Below, piece after piece: positions 37,062-46,427 of a stretch of DNA of 64,000 nucleotides (position 1 is the stretch's first letter; every line of letters starts with the position of its first letter). The translations under genes and the position numbers were made by a program. Origin of the DNA: Armatimonadota bacterium (lineage in GTDB: Bacteria > Sysuimicrobiota > Sysuimicrobiia > Sysuimicrobiales > Kaftiobacteriaceae); the NCBI GenBank assembly GCA_031459765.1, contig JAVKHY010000013.1, positions 1 through 64,000 on the forward strand, written 5' to 3'. Below the pieces are notes generated by a model. That model made no database searches and was not told the DNA's origin. It saw only the letters and a list, made by a program, of their open reading frames with translations.

Positions 37062-39404
37062 ATGGGGACGCGCTACTTCGGCGAACGCGTCAAACGCAGC
37101 GAAGACCCGCGGTTGCTGACCGGCCGCGGGCTCTACGTCGACGACATCCGACCGCCCGGCGTGGTTCACGCCGCCTTCCTCCGCAGCCCTCACGCCCACG
37201 CCCGTATCCTCCGCATCGATGTGTCCCGGGCGCGGGCCGCGCCCGGGGTGGCGGCGGTTTACACCCGGGCCGATCTGCCCCCGGCCCTGGCCGCGCCGCT
37301 GCCGAAACTCATCCCCCACCCGGCGCTGCTTCACCACAAGACGCAGTACGCCCTGGCTCCCGAGAAGGTCCGTTACGCCGGCGAGCCGGTCGCGCTGGTC
37401 ATCGCCGAGAATCGCTATGTGGCGGAAGATGCCGTGGAACTCATCGAGGTGGAATACGATCCGCTGCCCGCCGTGGTGGATCTGGAGCAGGCGGCGCGAC
37501 CGAACGCGCCGCTGGTCCATGAGGACATCGGCACCAACGTGTGCGCGCACTATACCCAGCGCGTGGGCAACGTAGAGGAGGCCTTCGCCCGCGCCGCCCA
37601 CGTCTTCCGGGAGCGGTTCGTCTTCGACCGCGGGGCCTCGGCGCCCCTGGAGTGCCGCGGGATCGTGGCGCAGTGGGAGGCGAAGCTGCGCCAGCTGACG
37701 GTGTGGGACAGCACCCAGGCGCCGATCCGCATTCGCAACTACCTCAGCCAGCTCCTGGGGCTGCCCCAGCAGGACGTCCGCGTCATCGCCCCCGACATCG
37801 GCGGCGGCTTCGGCCCCAAGATCATGATGTGCTATCCCGAAGAGGTCCTCATCCCCTGGGCGGCGATGCAGTTGAACCGGCCGGTGAAGTGGATCGAGGA
37901 CCGACGCGAGCACTTCGTCGCCACCAACCAGGAGCGGCTGCAGATCCACGACGCGGCCATCGCCGTCGACGCCGACGGCCGCATCCTGGGGGTGCGGACG
38001 GAGTTCCTCTATGATTCGGGAGCGTACATCCCCTATGGGATCATCGTCCCCATCGTGGCCAGCACCACCCTGCCCGGCCCCTACAAGATCCCCAACTACC
38101 ACTGCGAGTTCAAAGCCGTCTTTACCAACAAGACCATCGTCAGCCCCTACCGCGGCGCGGGCCGCCCCCACGGTGTCTTCGTCATGGAGCGCCTGCTGGA
38201 CCGCGTGGCGAGGGAACTCGGGCTGGACCGCGCCATCGTGCGGGAGCGCAACTTCATCCAGCCCGACGAGTTCCCCTACGAGGTCGGACTGATCTACCAG
38301 GACAACGCACCGGTGGTCTACGACAGCGGGGACTACCCGGCGACACTGCGCAAGGCCATGGAGATGATCGACTACGCCGGGTGGCCCGAGCGGCGGAAGC
38401 AGTTCCGTCGCGAGGGCAGGTATGTCGGGCTGGGTATCGCCTGCTACGTCGAGGGCTCCGGGATTGGGCCGTACGAGGGATGCCGCGTCACCGTGGAGCC
38501 GTCGGGCAAGGTCTTCGCTGCCACCAGCGTCGGCACCCAGGGACAGGGCCACTACACCTCGTTCGCGCAGATCGTGGCCGACGCGCTCACCGTGCCGGTG
38601 GAGGACGTCACGGTGGTGACCGGCGACAGCGGGGCGTTTTCCTGGGGCACGGGCACCTTCGCCAGCCGCGCCGCGGTGGTCGCGGGCAACGCCGTCTACC
38701 TGGCGGCCCAGGCCGTTCGCGAGAAGGCCCTCCAGGTGGCCGCGACGAGGCTGGAGGCCCGGGTCGAGGACCTGGAGATGGCCGACGGCAAAGTCTTCGT
38801 CCGCGGCACCCCCGGCCGGGCGATGACGCTGGCGGAGATCGCTGTGGCCGCCAACCCGCTGCGGGGCACCATCCCCAGGGAGTGGGATCAGCCCGGCCTG
38901 GAGGCCAGCCGCTACTTCGCCCCCTCCGGCGGGACGTGGCCCAACGGCGCTCACGCCTGCCTGGTGGAGGTCGATCCGCAGACCGGAATGCTCTCGGTCC
39001 TGAAGTACGTCGTGGTGCACGACTGCGGGCGGGTGATCAATCCCCTCATCCTGGAGGGGCAGATCCGGGGCGGCGTGGCGCAGGGGCTGGGCGGCGCCTT
39101 CTACGAACGGCTCGTCTACGACGAGAGCGGACAGCTTCTGACGCAGACCTTCATGGACTACCTGCTGCCGACCGCCGCCGAAGTCCCCGTCGTGGAGATC
39201 GGCCATCTGGAGACGCCGTCTCCGCGCAACCCCCTGGGGGTCAAAGGGGCCGGCGAGGCCGGCGTGATCCCGGTCGGCGCCCTCATCGCGCAGGCGGTGG
39301 AGGACGCGCTCCAGGAGTTCGGGGTGCGCATCACCGAGATGCCCCTCTCCCCGAGCCGGCTCCTCGAGATCATCACGGCGGCGTTGGCGGTGGGCGCGCG
39401 ATGA
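37062..39404 (+). CDS. Xanthine-dehydrogenase-family molybdenum subunit (PYRGAGR type)
   Basis: A 780-residue Mo-cofactor subunit. The active-site loop is SPYRGAGRPHG, the non-form-I type, with no copper-binding Cys, so this is not a classical CO dehydrogenase. Mo-binding GGGFGPK, VGTQGQGHYTSFAQ and catalytic Glu in GVKGAGEAG are present. It hydroxylates an unidentified aldehyde, purine or N-heterocycle. The following genes encode FAD and FeS subunits (order L-M-S, unlike M-S-L in the cox operon) and an AllH-like protein, each overlapping by four bases. Own promoter likely (TATAAT at 37039). Confidence 0.93.
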   Translation: MGTRYFGERVKRSEDPRLLTGRGLYVDDIRPPGVVHAAFLRSPHAHARILRIDVSRARAAPGVAAVYTRADLPPALAAPLPKLIPHPALLHHKTQYALAPEKVRYAGEPVALVIAENRYVAEDAVELIEVEYDPLPAVVDLEQAARPNAPLVHEDIGTNVCAHYTQRVGNVEEAFARAAHVFRERFVFDRGASAPLECRGIVAQWEAKLRQLTVWDSTQAPIRIRNYLSQLLGLPQQDVRVIAPDIGGGFGPKIMMCYPEEVLIPWAAMQLNRPVKWIEDRREHFVATNQERLQIHDAAIAVDADGRILGVRTEFLYDSGAYIPYGIIVPIVASTTLPGPYKIPNYHCEFKAVFTNKTIVSPYRGAGRPHGVFVMERLLDRVARELGLDRAIVRERNFIQPDEFPYEVGLIYQDNAPVVYDSGDYPATLRKAMEMIDYAGWPERRKQFRREGRYVGLGIACYVEGSGIGPYEGCRVTVEPSGKVFAATSVGTQGQGHYTSFAQIVADALTVPVEDVTVVTGDSGAFSWGTGTFASRAAVVAGNAVYLAAQAVREKALQVAATRLEARVEDLEMADGKVFVRGTPGRAMTLAEIAVAANPLRGTIPREWDQPGLEASRYFAPSGGTWPNGAHACLVEVDPQTGMLSVLKYVVVHDCGRVINPLILEGQIRGGVAQGLGGAFYERLVYDESGQLLTQTFMDYLLPTAAEVPVVEIGHLETPSPRNPLGVKGAGEAGVIPVGALIAQAVEDALQEFGVRITEMPLSPSRLLEIITAALAVGAR

Positions 39405-40278
39405 AGCCCGCGCCGTTCCTCTACGCCGCTCCGGAGACGCTCGACGACGCCGTGGCGCTGGTCCACCGCTACGGAGCCGAGGGCAAGGTCCTGGCCGGCG
39501 GACAGAGCCTGGTCCCGTTGCTCAACATGCGCCTGGCCCGCCCGCGCGTCCTGGTGGACCTGAACCGGGTCCGGGAGCTGGACTACATCAAGGACGGAAA
39601 GGAGATCCGCATCGGGGCGATGACGCGGCAGCGGACCGCCGAAACCTCCCCCGTCGTCCGGCAGAAGCTTCCCCTGCTGGCCGAGGCGGTGCGCTGCATC
39701 GGTCATCCTCAGATCCGCAACCGGGGAACGATCGGAGGCAGCATCGCCCACGCCGATCCCGCTGCAGAGCTGCCGGCGGTGCTGGCCGCCCTGGACGGTA
39801 CGGTGGTCCTGCAGAGCCGTCGGGGGAAGCGGACCCTGCGGGCGGAGGCGTTCTTCTTGAGCTACCTCACCACGGCCGCGCTGCCCGACGAACTCCTGGT
39901 GGAGGTGCGGCTGCCCGCCCACCAGCACCTGGGCACCGCCTTCCTGGAGGTGGCGAGGCGCCACGGCGACTTCGCGCTGGCCGGCGTGGCTGTGGCGCTG
40001 GAACGAGACGGCGACGCCGTCCGCCGGGTGCGGATGGCCTTCACCGGCGTGGGGGCGACACCGACGCGCGTGGAGGAGGCGGAGGAAGCGGTCCTGAAAG
40101 GCGGCCTCAACGATCGCGCCTTCGCCGAGGCCGCGCGTATCGTCACCGCGCGGTTGACCCCCGACAACGACATTCACGCCAGCGCGGAGTATCGCCGGCA
40201 CGTCGCCGGCGTCCTCACCGAGCGGGCGCTGCGTCTGGCCGCCCGGCGGGTGGAGGGACAGACCTCGGGAGGCAGGGG

Positions 40279-40282
<4 letters not shown>
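39401..40282 (+). CDS. FAD-binding subunit of Mo-hydroxylase 2
   Basis: A 293-residue CoxM-like flavoprotein with AGGQSLVPLLNMRLARP near residue 34 and RNRGTIGGSIAHADPAAE near 108, the two FAD signatures. It transfers electrons from the FeS subunit to an acceptor. ATG overlaps the large-subunit stop (ATGA). Paralogous to the CoxM at 31982-32860. Confidence 0.94.
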
Positions 40283-40865
<583 letters not shown>

Positions 40866-40869
<4 letters not shown>

Positions 40870-41732
40870 GCGCGTCGATTTCGGCCCGCTGGATCGGCTC
40901 GACGATCGCCGACTTGCTGGAGCGCCCTTCTTCGGGAACCACGGTGGCGGTCTTCTCCCGCAGCTGCTACCTCGAGCTGCGGGGCCGCATCGTCGCCCTG
41001 GTTTCCCCCGCCCTCGGCCGCGGGCCGCTGAACATCGTGGCCGAGCCCCGGGCCGGATTTTCCTTCGGCGCTTTTGCCGTCGGGGCCGCCGTGCGCCTTG
41101 CGCCGCCGGCGCTGACGGTCGATCCCGACATCCGGATCGACCTCTCCGACGCCGCGGTGTGGAACGCCGGGCTGGCCGCGCTCAGCGCAGGAGATCGTGC
41201 CCGGGCGTCGCGGTGGCGGTGGGCCGCAGGCCACATCGCGGAGGTGCTGGCGGAGGCCCCGGCGGCGAGTCTCGCCCATCCCGCCTCACGATCCGCCCGC
41301 GCCGCCCGGGGTATGGACGCCCTCTTCGCCGGCCTGCGGACCGGAGACCGGACGGCGGCGGCGACCGGCACCGCGCTGCTGGCGGGGCTGGGAGCGGGTC
41401 TCACCCCGTCGGGCGACGACGTGCTCCTCGGCGTCCTGGTGGCCGCCGCCCTGGCCGACCGCGCTCGCGCCTCCGCGATCGGGGCGGAGGTGCTGAAGGC
41501 GGCGCGCGGCCGCACGACGCGAATCAGCCTGGCCTACCTGGAAGCGGCCTCCCGGGGTGAGGTGGGCGAGGCCTGGCACCTCCTGGCCCGCGCCCTGGAG
41601 GGGGACTCCGACGACGCCGTCCAGGAGGCGACCCGCCGGGTGCTGGCGACGGGCGAGACCTCCGGAGCGGACATGCTGGCGGGATTCCTCCTGGGCCTCC
41701 GGGCGTGGGCTCCGGCGGGCCCTCGCCGATGA
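40866..41732 (+). CDS. allH: DUF2877 protein, AllH-like (oxamate carbamoyltransferase component)
   Basis: A 288-residue protein with the DUF2877 hallmark GLGAGLTPSGDDVLLGVL near residue 180 and GETSGADMLAGFLLG at the C-terminus. The E. coli member (YlbF/AllH, about 270 residues) acts with FdrA and YlbE/AllG as oxamate carbamoyltransferase. Both of those partners are encoded at 52252-55974. Overlaps by four bases both with the FeS subunit gene upstream and the permease gene downstream, so it belongs to the Mo-hydroxylase operon. Start GTG 40866. Confidence 0.82.
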
Positions 41733-42649
41733 CGCGGACGGCGCCTGCTTCCGGGAACCTGCGGGGATACCTGGCCGTGCTCGGGGCGGCGACCCTGTGG
41801 GGAATTTCCGGCGTCGTGGCAAAGACGCTCTTCAACCGGCGGATCGAGCCGTGGACGGTCGTCGAGATCCGCCTGACGGGGGCGTTCCTCGTCCTGCTCC
41901 TGGTGCTGTGGCTGCGCCGCCATCCCCTGCGGGTGGCCCGCGAACACCTCGTCCCGCTCGGGGTGCTGGGTGTGGTGATGCTCTCCACCCAGTTCCTGTA
42001 CTACTTCACCATCAGCGTCACCGACGTCTCCACCGCCATCTTCCTGCAGTACACCGCCCCGGCGTTCGTCGCCCTCTACGGCCGTCTGGCCGAGCGCGAG
42101 GCGCTGTCCGGTCTGAAGAGCGGCGCCATCGCCGTCGCTGTGGCGGGGAGCTACCTGCTGGTCACCGGCGGAGGAGGCATGCGAGTTCGTCCCCTGGGGC
42201 TGGCCACGGGCTTCGCGTCCGCGGTGATGTTCGGCGTCTATGCCGTGCTGGGCCGGAGCCGCGTGCACCGGGTGGGGTCGGTGACCGCCCTGCTGTATGC
42301 GCTGGGGGCCGCCTCCCTCGTCTGGAGCGTCATCGTTCCGCCGTGGAAGGCGTTCGCCGGGCACGCCCCACAGGAGTGGGCGCTGTTCGGCTACATCGTC
42401 GTCTTTGCCACGATCATGCCCTTCTGGCTGTTCCTGACGGGCCTGCGCACCATCACCTCGAGCATGGCCAGCCTTACGGCGACCTTTGAACCGGTGGTGG
42501 CGAGCGCCGCCGCCTTCGCCATCCTGGGCGAACGGCTGTCCCCGCTTCAGGCGCTCGGAGGCGCGGCCATCGCCGCTGCCGTCGTGTTGATCCAGGTGGC
42601 GGACATCCGCACGGAGGCGCGGGGCATCCTGCCTCCGGCGCCGGATTGA
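41729..42649 (+). CDS. EamA/DMT-family permease
   Basis: A 306-residue membrane protein with two EamA repeats (about ten helices): ATLWGISGVVAKTLF opens repeat one, with STAIFLQYTAPAFVALYG at its end, and TATFEPVVASAAAFAILGE near the end of repeat two. It is likely an efflux or uptake carrier for a small metabolite of the Mo-hydroxylase/AllH pathway. ATG 41729 overlaps the allH stop. Last gene of this plus-strand operon. Confidence 0.9.
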   Translation: MTRTAPASGNLRGYLAVLGAATLWGISGVVAKTLFNRRIEPWTVVEIRLTGAFLVLLLVLWLRRHPLRVAREHLVPLGVLGVVMLSTQFLYYFTISVTDVSTAIFLQYTAPAFVALYGRLAEREALSGLKSGAIAVAVAGSYLLVTGGGGMRVRPLGLATGFASAVMFGVYAVLGRSRVHRVGSVTALLYALGAASLVWSVIVPPWKAFAGHAPQEWALFGYIVVFATIMPFWLFLTGLRTITSSMASLTATFEPVVASAAAFAILGERLSPLQALGGAAIAAAVVLIQVADIRTEARGILPPAPD

Positions 42650-42656
42650 GCCGGAG

Positions 42657-43163
42657 TCAGCGGCGGAGGAACCTCAGCGGGTCCAGGGGCGTATTGTGAC
42701 GGCGGATCTCGAAATGCAGGTGCGGGCCGGTGCTGCGGCCGCTGGTCCCCACCGCGCCGATCTCCTCCCCGCGCTCCACCCACTGCCCGACCAGGACGCG
42801 CGTCCCGCTGAGGTGGCCGTACAGGGTGGCCCAGCCGCTCCCGTGGTCGAGGTAGACGGTGCGCCCGTACCCGGCGTACCAGCCGGTGAAGACCACGACG
42901 CCCGGCGCGCTGGCCAGCACCGGCGTGCCGACGTCCGCCGCGATATCGATACCCCAGTGATGCTGCCACATCGTCCGCCGGAGGGGATCGAGACGCCACC
43001 CCTGCGGTGAGCTCAACCAGCCCCAGGTCGGGGTGAGGAACAGGGGGTGGCCGGAGGCCGCCACGGCCTCGGCGCGTGAACCCGGCGCCGGCCGGCCCGC
43101 CAGGACGAGCGTCCCGGCCAGGAGCGCGACGCCGATCACCATGCGAACGGCCCGGTGTTCCAT
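42657..43163 (-). CDS. M23 (LytM-type) peptidase, short secreted form
   Basis: A 168-residue exported protein with an N-terminal hydrophobic signal (about 8-28) and a LytM domain: HHWGIDIAA (first zinc His and Asp), LYGHLSG and GPHLHFEIR (HxH zinc ligand). It cleaves peptidoglycan cross-links or acts as an amidase activator. Convergent with the EamA gene (seven bases apart). Another M23 protein is at 56745-57581. Confidence 0.92.
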   Translation of the reverse strand: MEHRAVRMVIGVALLAGTLVLAGRPAPGSRAEAVAASGHPLFLTPTWGWLSSPQGWRLDPLRRTMWQHHWGIDIAADVGTPVLASAPGVVVFTGWYAGYGRTVYLDHGSGWATLYGHLSGTRVLVGQWVERGEEIGAVGTSGRSTGPHLHFEIRRHNTPLDPLRFLRR

Positions 43164-43528
43164 CGTTGCACTCCGCAGGGGGGGACGCGACAACCACTTC
43201 ACATCTGCCCCCTTCCGGAGGCGGCCAGACCGGGGACCGGAAGGATTCGGCGCTGCACATCGCGCCGGGCGTCCTCCGCGGCGGAATCCGCTCATCCACC
43301 GTCCGTCGCTCCCGTGGTCATCCCTGCGGTGCGGCATCGGGTGCGCCGCTCGCCTCGTCAGACTGCCTGCCCCGGCATCGAGTTCCCCAGGCTCCGGCAG
43401 ACGTTTTGGCCGCACCGACACAAAGTTCCACGGAGTTTGCAAGGCTCTGGCAGGCGGCTTGCTTGTTGCAGATCGTCGGACCTGTCCGAAAGCATGCCGG
43501 TTTGGGCAGGTATTCAGGGGAGTTGACG
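43164..43528. other. 365-base non-coding divergent region
   Basis: Lies between the divergent M23 peptidase and redoxin-like genes. No tRNA, no terminator and no known riboswitch pattern seen. The short frames within it show no protein-like composition. It should hold the promoters of both genes, and GGGGAG at its end is the ribosome binding site for 43529. Confidence 0.6.
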
Positions 43529-44668
43529 ATGAGCCTTGCGAAGTCGTCGCTGAAGAAAGCGCAGATGTGCCCGATGTGCAACACGCCTCTGCCGGCGGGC
43601 GCACTGTTCTGCGAGACGTGCGGGACGGATCTCTCCCGGGCCAGCGTCGTTCTCTCCGCCTACGTGCGTCCGGTCTCCCGGAGCCGTTTCGGCGGCGCCC
43701 GAATCGGGCGCGTGGTCGGGCTTGCCGCCGGCGTTCTGGCCGCCTTTAGCCTGGCCCTGGCGGGGCTGGGCAGCATTCCGGAGGTCAGTGCCCGTGTTCC
43801 GGTGATCGCCCGGCTCGGCGAACCGATCCGCGACGCCTTCAGTGAGGTGATCTCCTGGGGCAGTCGGGGCGGGCAACCCCGGCCGGCGCCCGTCGCGGCG
43901 CCGGTCCCTCCGCCCGTCGTCAGCGCGCCGCCGCTTCCTCCTCCTGCGCCCGTGCCCTCGACGGCGTCCCTGACCGTGCAGTCCACGCCGGCCGGCGCGG
44001 ACGTCTTCATGGACGACGAGCGGGTGGGGAAGACGCCGCTCACGCTGAAGCAGCTGCGGCCGGGCAGTTATGTCGTCCGCGTGGCGCGGAAAGGCTATGT
44101 GGCGACATCAAAGAAGGTCGACCTCAAGCCCAACACCGGGCTGACCGTGACCCTCAACCTCAAGCCGGCGGCCCGGCCGGCCGCCGGCCCGACTCCGAAG
44201 TCCGCGGCCAAACCTAAGCCCGCGGCCAAACCTAAGCCCGCGGCCGAACCTAAGCCCGCGCCGGCCTCACGTCCTCAGGCGAAGCCCGGGGCGCAGCCGG
44301 CGATGCCGGTGGGAGCGGAAGCGCCCGCCTTCTCCCTGAAAGACCGGCGCGGCGTCATCTACCGCCTGTCCGATTTCCGGGGACGCAACGTCGCGGTGTT
44401 GTTCATCTGGGACCTGGACCAGCGCGGCGCCGCGGCGGCCCGCGCCTTCGCCGCGCGCACGGCGGGACAGGAAGCGGTGATCGTGCTGCTGCGGCCGAAC
44501 CGGGTCGCCCTCCGCCGGTTCCTGAGCGCGGAGAATGTCAGCGTCCCCATCTTGCTGGGCCATCCGGGCCTGGCCCAGCGGTACCGGATTCCCGAAGGGG
44601 CGTCCGTCGTCTTTCTGATCAACGACCAGGGCCGGATCCGGCACCGGCAGATCGCCGCGCACTCCTGA
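43529..44668 (+). CDS. Zinc-ribbon / PEGA / cysteine-less redoxin-fold membrane protein
   Basis: A 379-residue protein. Zinc ribbon at the N-terminus (Cys14, Cys17, Cys28, Cys31), one membrane helix (about 57-80), Pro-rich spacer, PEGA domain (about 147-210, TPAGADVFMDDERVGKTPL), Ala-Lys-Pro repeats (about 211-262) and a C-terminal AhpC/TSA-like domain (GAEAPAFSLKDRRGVIYRLSDFRG). Where redoxins have CxxC after the first strand, this reads FIWDLDQRGAAAARAF, with no Cys, so thiol chemistry is not possible and a binding or scaffold role is likely. The only cysteines are the four of the zinc ribbon. Divergent from the M23 peptidase, which may be a functional partner. Confidence 0.82.
   Translation: MSLAKSSLKKAQMCPMCNTPLPAGALFCETCGTDLSRASVVLSAYVRPVSRSRFGGARIGRVVGLAAGVLAAFSLALAGLGSIPEVSARVPVIARLGEPIRDAFSEVISWGSRGGQPRPAPVAAPVPPPVVSAPPLPPPAPVPSTASLTVQSTPAGADVFMDDERVGKTPLTLKQLRPGSYVVRVARKGYVATSKKVDLKPNTGLTVTLNLKPAARPAAGPTPKSAAKPKPAAKPKPAAEPKPAPASRPQAKPGAQPAMPVGAEAPAFSLKDRRGVIYRLSDFRGRNVAVLFIWDLDQRGAAAARAFAARTAGQEAVIVLLRPNRVALRRFLSAENVSVPILLGHPGLAQRYRIPEGASVVFLINDQGRIRHRQIAAHS
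44210..44262 (+). repeat. 18-base tandem repeat coding for Lys-Pro-Ala units
   Basis: Unit AAACCTAAGCCCGCGGCC occurs twice exactly and then once with G for the first A and a truncated end. It encodes the KPKPAA linker of the redoxin-fold protein and keeps the reading frame. Such repeats are prone to length change. Confidence 0.85.
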
Positions 44669-44690
44669 TGGACCGCCCGTCGGCGGACGA

Positions 44691-46427
44691 TCACCGCTCC
44701 CGCCGGAGCAGCCGGTCGCCGACCCCTTCCAGGAGCTCCTGCATCTCCCGGCGCACGACCTGGCGCCAGTACACTCCGACGCGGCCGATGTGCCGGTACT
44801 TGGCCGCCCGGCGCCGGAGCAGCGTCGGCAGCGGCACCCGCCGCAGGCGGCGCACGGCGCGGACCACGGCGGCCCGCAGCAGGTCGGCGGCGAGATCGTG
44901 GTCGGCGTGCGCCCCCTCGGGCGGTTCGGGCACGATCTCGTCGATCACCCCGAGACGCAACAGGTCGGAGGCGGTGATCTTCAGCCCCTCGGCCACTTCC
45001 GCGGCACGGCCGGCGTCGCGCCAGAGGATCGCCGCCGCGCCTTCCGGCGAGATCACGGAGTAGATCGCGTGCTCCAGCATGAGCACATGGTCGGCCACCC
45101 CCAGAGACAGCGCCCCGCCGCTGCCGCCCTCCCCGATCACCGCGCTGACCACGGGGGTGGGCAGGACCGCCATCTCCATCAGGTTGGCCGCCAGGGCCTG
45201 GGCGATGCCCCGCTGCTCGGCCTCAAGTCCCGGGTGCGCGCCCGGGGTGTCGATCAGGGTGACCACCGGAAGGTTGAACTTCGCCCCCAGGCGCATCAGC
45301 CGCAGCGCCTTGCGGTAGCCTTCGGGCAGGGCCATCCCGCGCCGCCGGAACTCCTGCTCCTCGGGCGTCCGGCCGCGCTCCTGCGCCACGACCACGACGG
45401 TCTGATCGTCAAGCTCCCCCAGGCCGGCCACGACGGCCGGATCGTCGCCGAAGTGGCGGTCGCCATGGAGCTCGACGAAGCGGGCAAACAACCGGTCGAT
45501 GAAGTCCACCGCGGTCGGCCGCTGAGGATGCCGGGCCAGCTGCACCGTCTGCCAGGACCGCACCGGCCCGGTCCGCCGCCGGGGGAGCGCCGGCATCCGG
45601 TGGGCCCGGGGCCGCCTGAGACCCGCTTCCGGACTGAGGTGGCCGATCAGGTAGGCGATGGCGGCGCGGAGGTCCTCCCGCGGCACGATCAGGTCGATCA
45701 TCCCCGCGGCGAAGAGGGACTCGGCGCGGTGTGACTCCGGAGGCAGCTGCACGCCCAGGGTCATCTCGATCACCCGGGGCCCGACGAATCCCACCAGCGC
45801 CCGCGGCTCGGCGATGATCACGTCGCCCAGCGAGGCGAAGCTGGCCGCGACGCCGCCGAAGGTGGGGTTGGCCAGCACGGAAATGAACGCCCCGCCCGCC
45901 CGGTCGTGGGCGGCCCGGGCGGCGGCGGTCTTCGCCATCTGCATCAGGGACAGCATCCCCTCCTGCATCCGCGCGCCCCCGCTGCTGCTGACGGTGACCA
46001 CGGGCAGGCGCCGCCGCGCGGCGTGCTCGAAGGCGTCGGCCAGCTTCTCACCGACCACCGAGCCCATCGTCCCGCCCATGAAGTCGAAGTCGAAGACTCC
46101 CAGGACGACGGCGCGCCCTTCGATGCGCGCCTCGCCGGTGACCACCGCTTCGCGCAGCCCCGTCCGCGCCCGCGCCTCGGCCAGCCGGTCGCGATAAGAC
46201 CGCTGGTCGGTGAACCGCAGGGGATCGACGGAGACCAGGCCGCGGTCGAGCTCCCGGAAGGAGCGCGGGTCGGCGAGCATCGCGATGCGCACGGAAGCCG
46301 GCACGGACAGGTAGGTCTGGCAGCGCGGGCAGACGTAGAGGGCCCGGATCAGGACGGCGGGCTCGTGGGCAGTGCCGCACGAGGGACAGGACACCGGCGC
46401 CTGCAACCGCGGATCACGCCCGCTCAC
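44691..46427 (-). CDS. Fused acetyl-CoA carboxylase carboxyltransferase (AccD-AccA)
   Basis: A 578-residue fusion. The N-terminal half is AccD-like: zinc ribbon Cys14, Cys17, Cys33, Cys36, then GGTMGSVVGEKL, SSSGGARMQEG and NPTFGGVAASFASLGD. After a basic linker (about 285-310), the AccA half follows with VELHGDRHFGDDPAVVAGLG, DTPGAHPGLEAEQRGIAQALA, IGEGGSGGALSLG and SVISPEGAAAILW. It transfers the carboxyl group from biotin to acetyl-CoA for malonyl-CoA. No accB/accC gene is nearby. GTG 46427 overlaps the CoA-transferase stop (GTGA). Confidence 0.93.
   Translation of the reverse strand: MSGRDPRLQAPVSCPSCGTAHEPAVLIRALYVCPRCQTYLSVPASVRIAMLADPRSFRELDRGLVSVDPLRFTDQRSYRDRLAEARARTGLREAVVTGEARIEGRAVVLGVFDFDFMGGTMGSVVGEKLADAFEHAARRRLPVVTVSSSGGARMQEGMLSLMQMAKTAAARAAHDRAGGAFISVLANPTFGGVAASFASLGDVIIAEPRALVGFVGPRVIEMTLGVQLPPESHRAESLFAAGMIDLIVPREDLRAAIAYLIGHLSPEAGLRRPRAHRMPALPRRRTGPVRSWQTVQLARHPQRPTAVDFIDRLFARFVELHGDRHFGDDPAVVAGLGELDDQTVVVVAQERGRTPEEQEFRRRGMALPEGYRKALRLMRLGAKFNLPVVTLIDTPGAHPGLEAEQRGIAQALAANLMEMAVLPTPVVSAVIGEGGSGGALSLGVADHVLMLEHAIYSVISPEGAAAILWRDAGRAAEVAEGLKITASDLLRLGVIDEIVPEPPEGAHADHDLAADLLRAAVVRAVRRLRRVPLPTLLRRRAAKYRHIGRVGVYWRQVVRREMQELLEGVGDRLLRRER

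Noticed and set aside
43164-43528. c-di-GMP or other riboswitch in the 365-base gap
   Set aside because: No conserved riboswitch core or terminator was recognised; given many c-di-GMP genes it was looked for specifically.
44210-44262. CRISPR-like repeat
   Set aside because: The 18-base repeats are contiguous without spacers and code in frame for Lys-Pro-Ala linkers.
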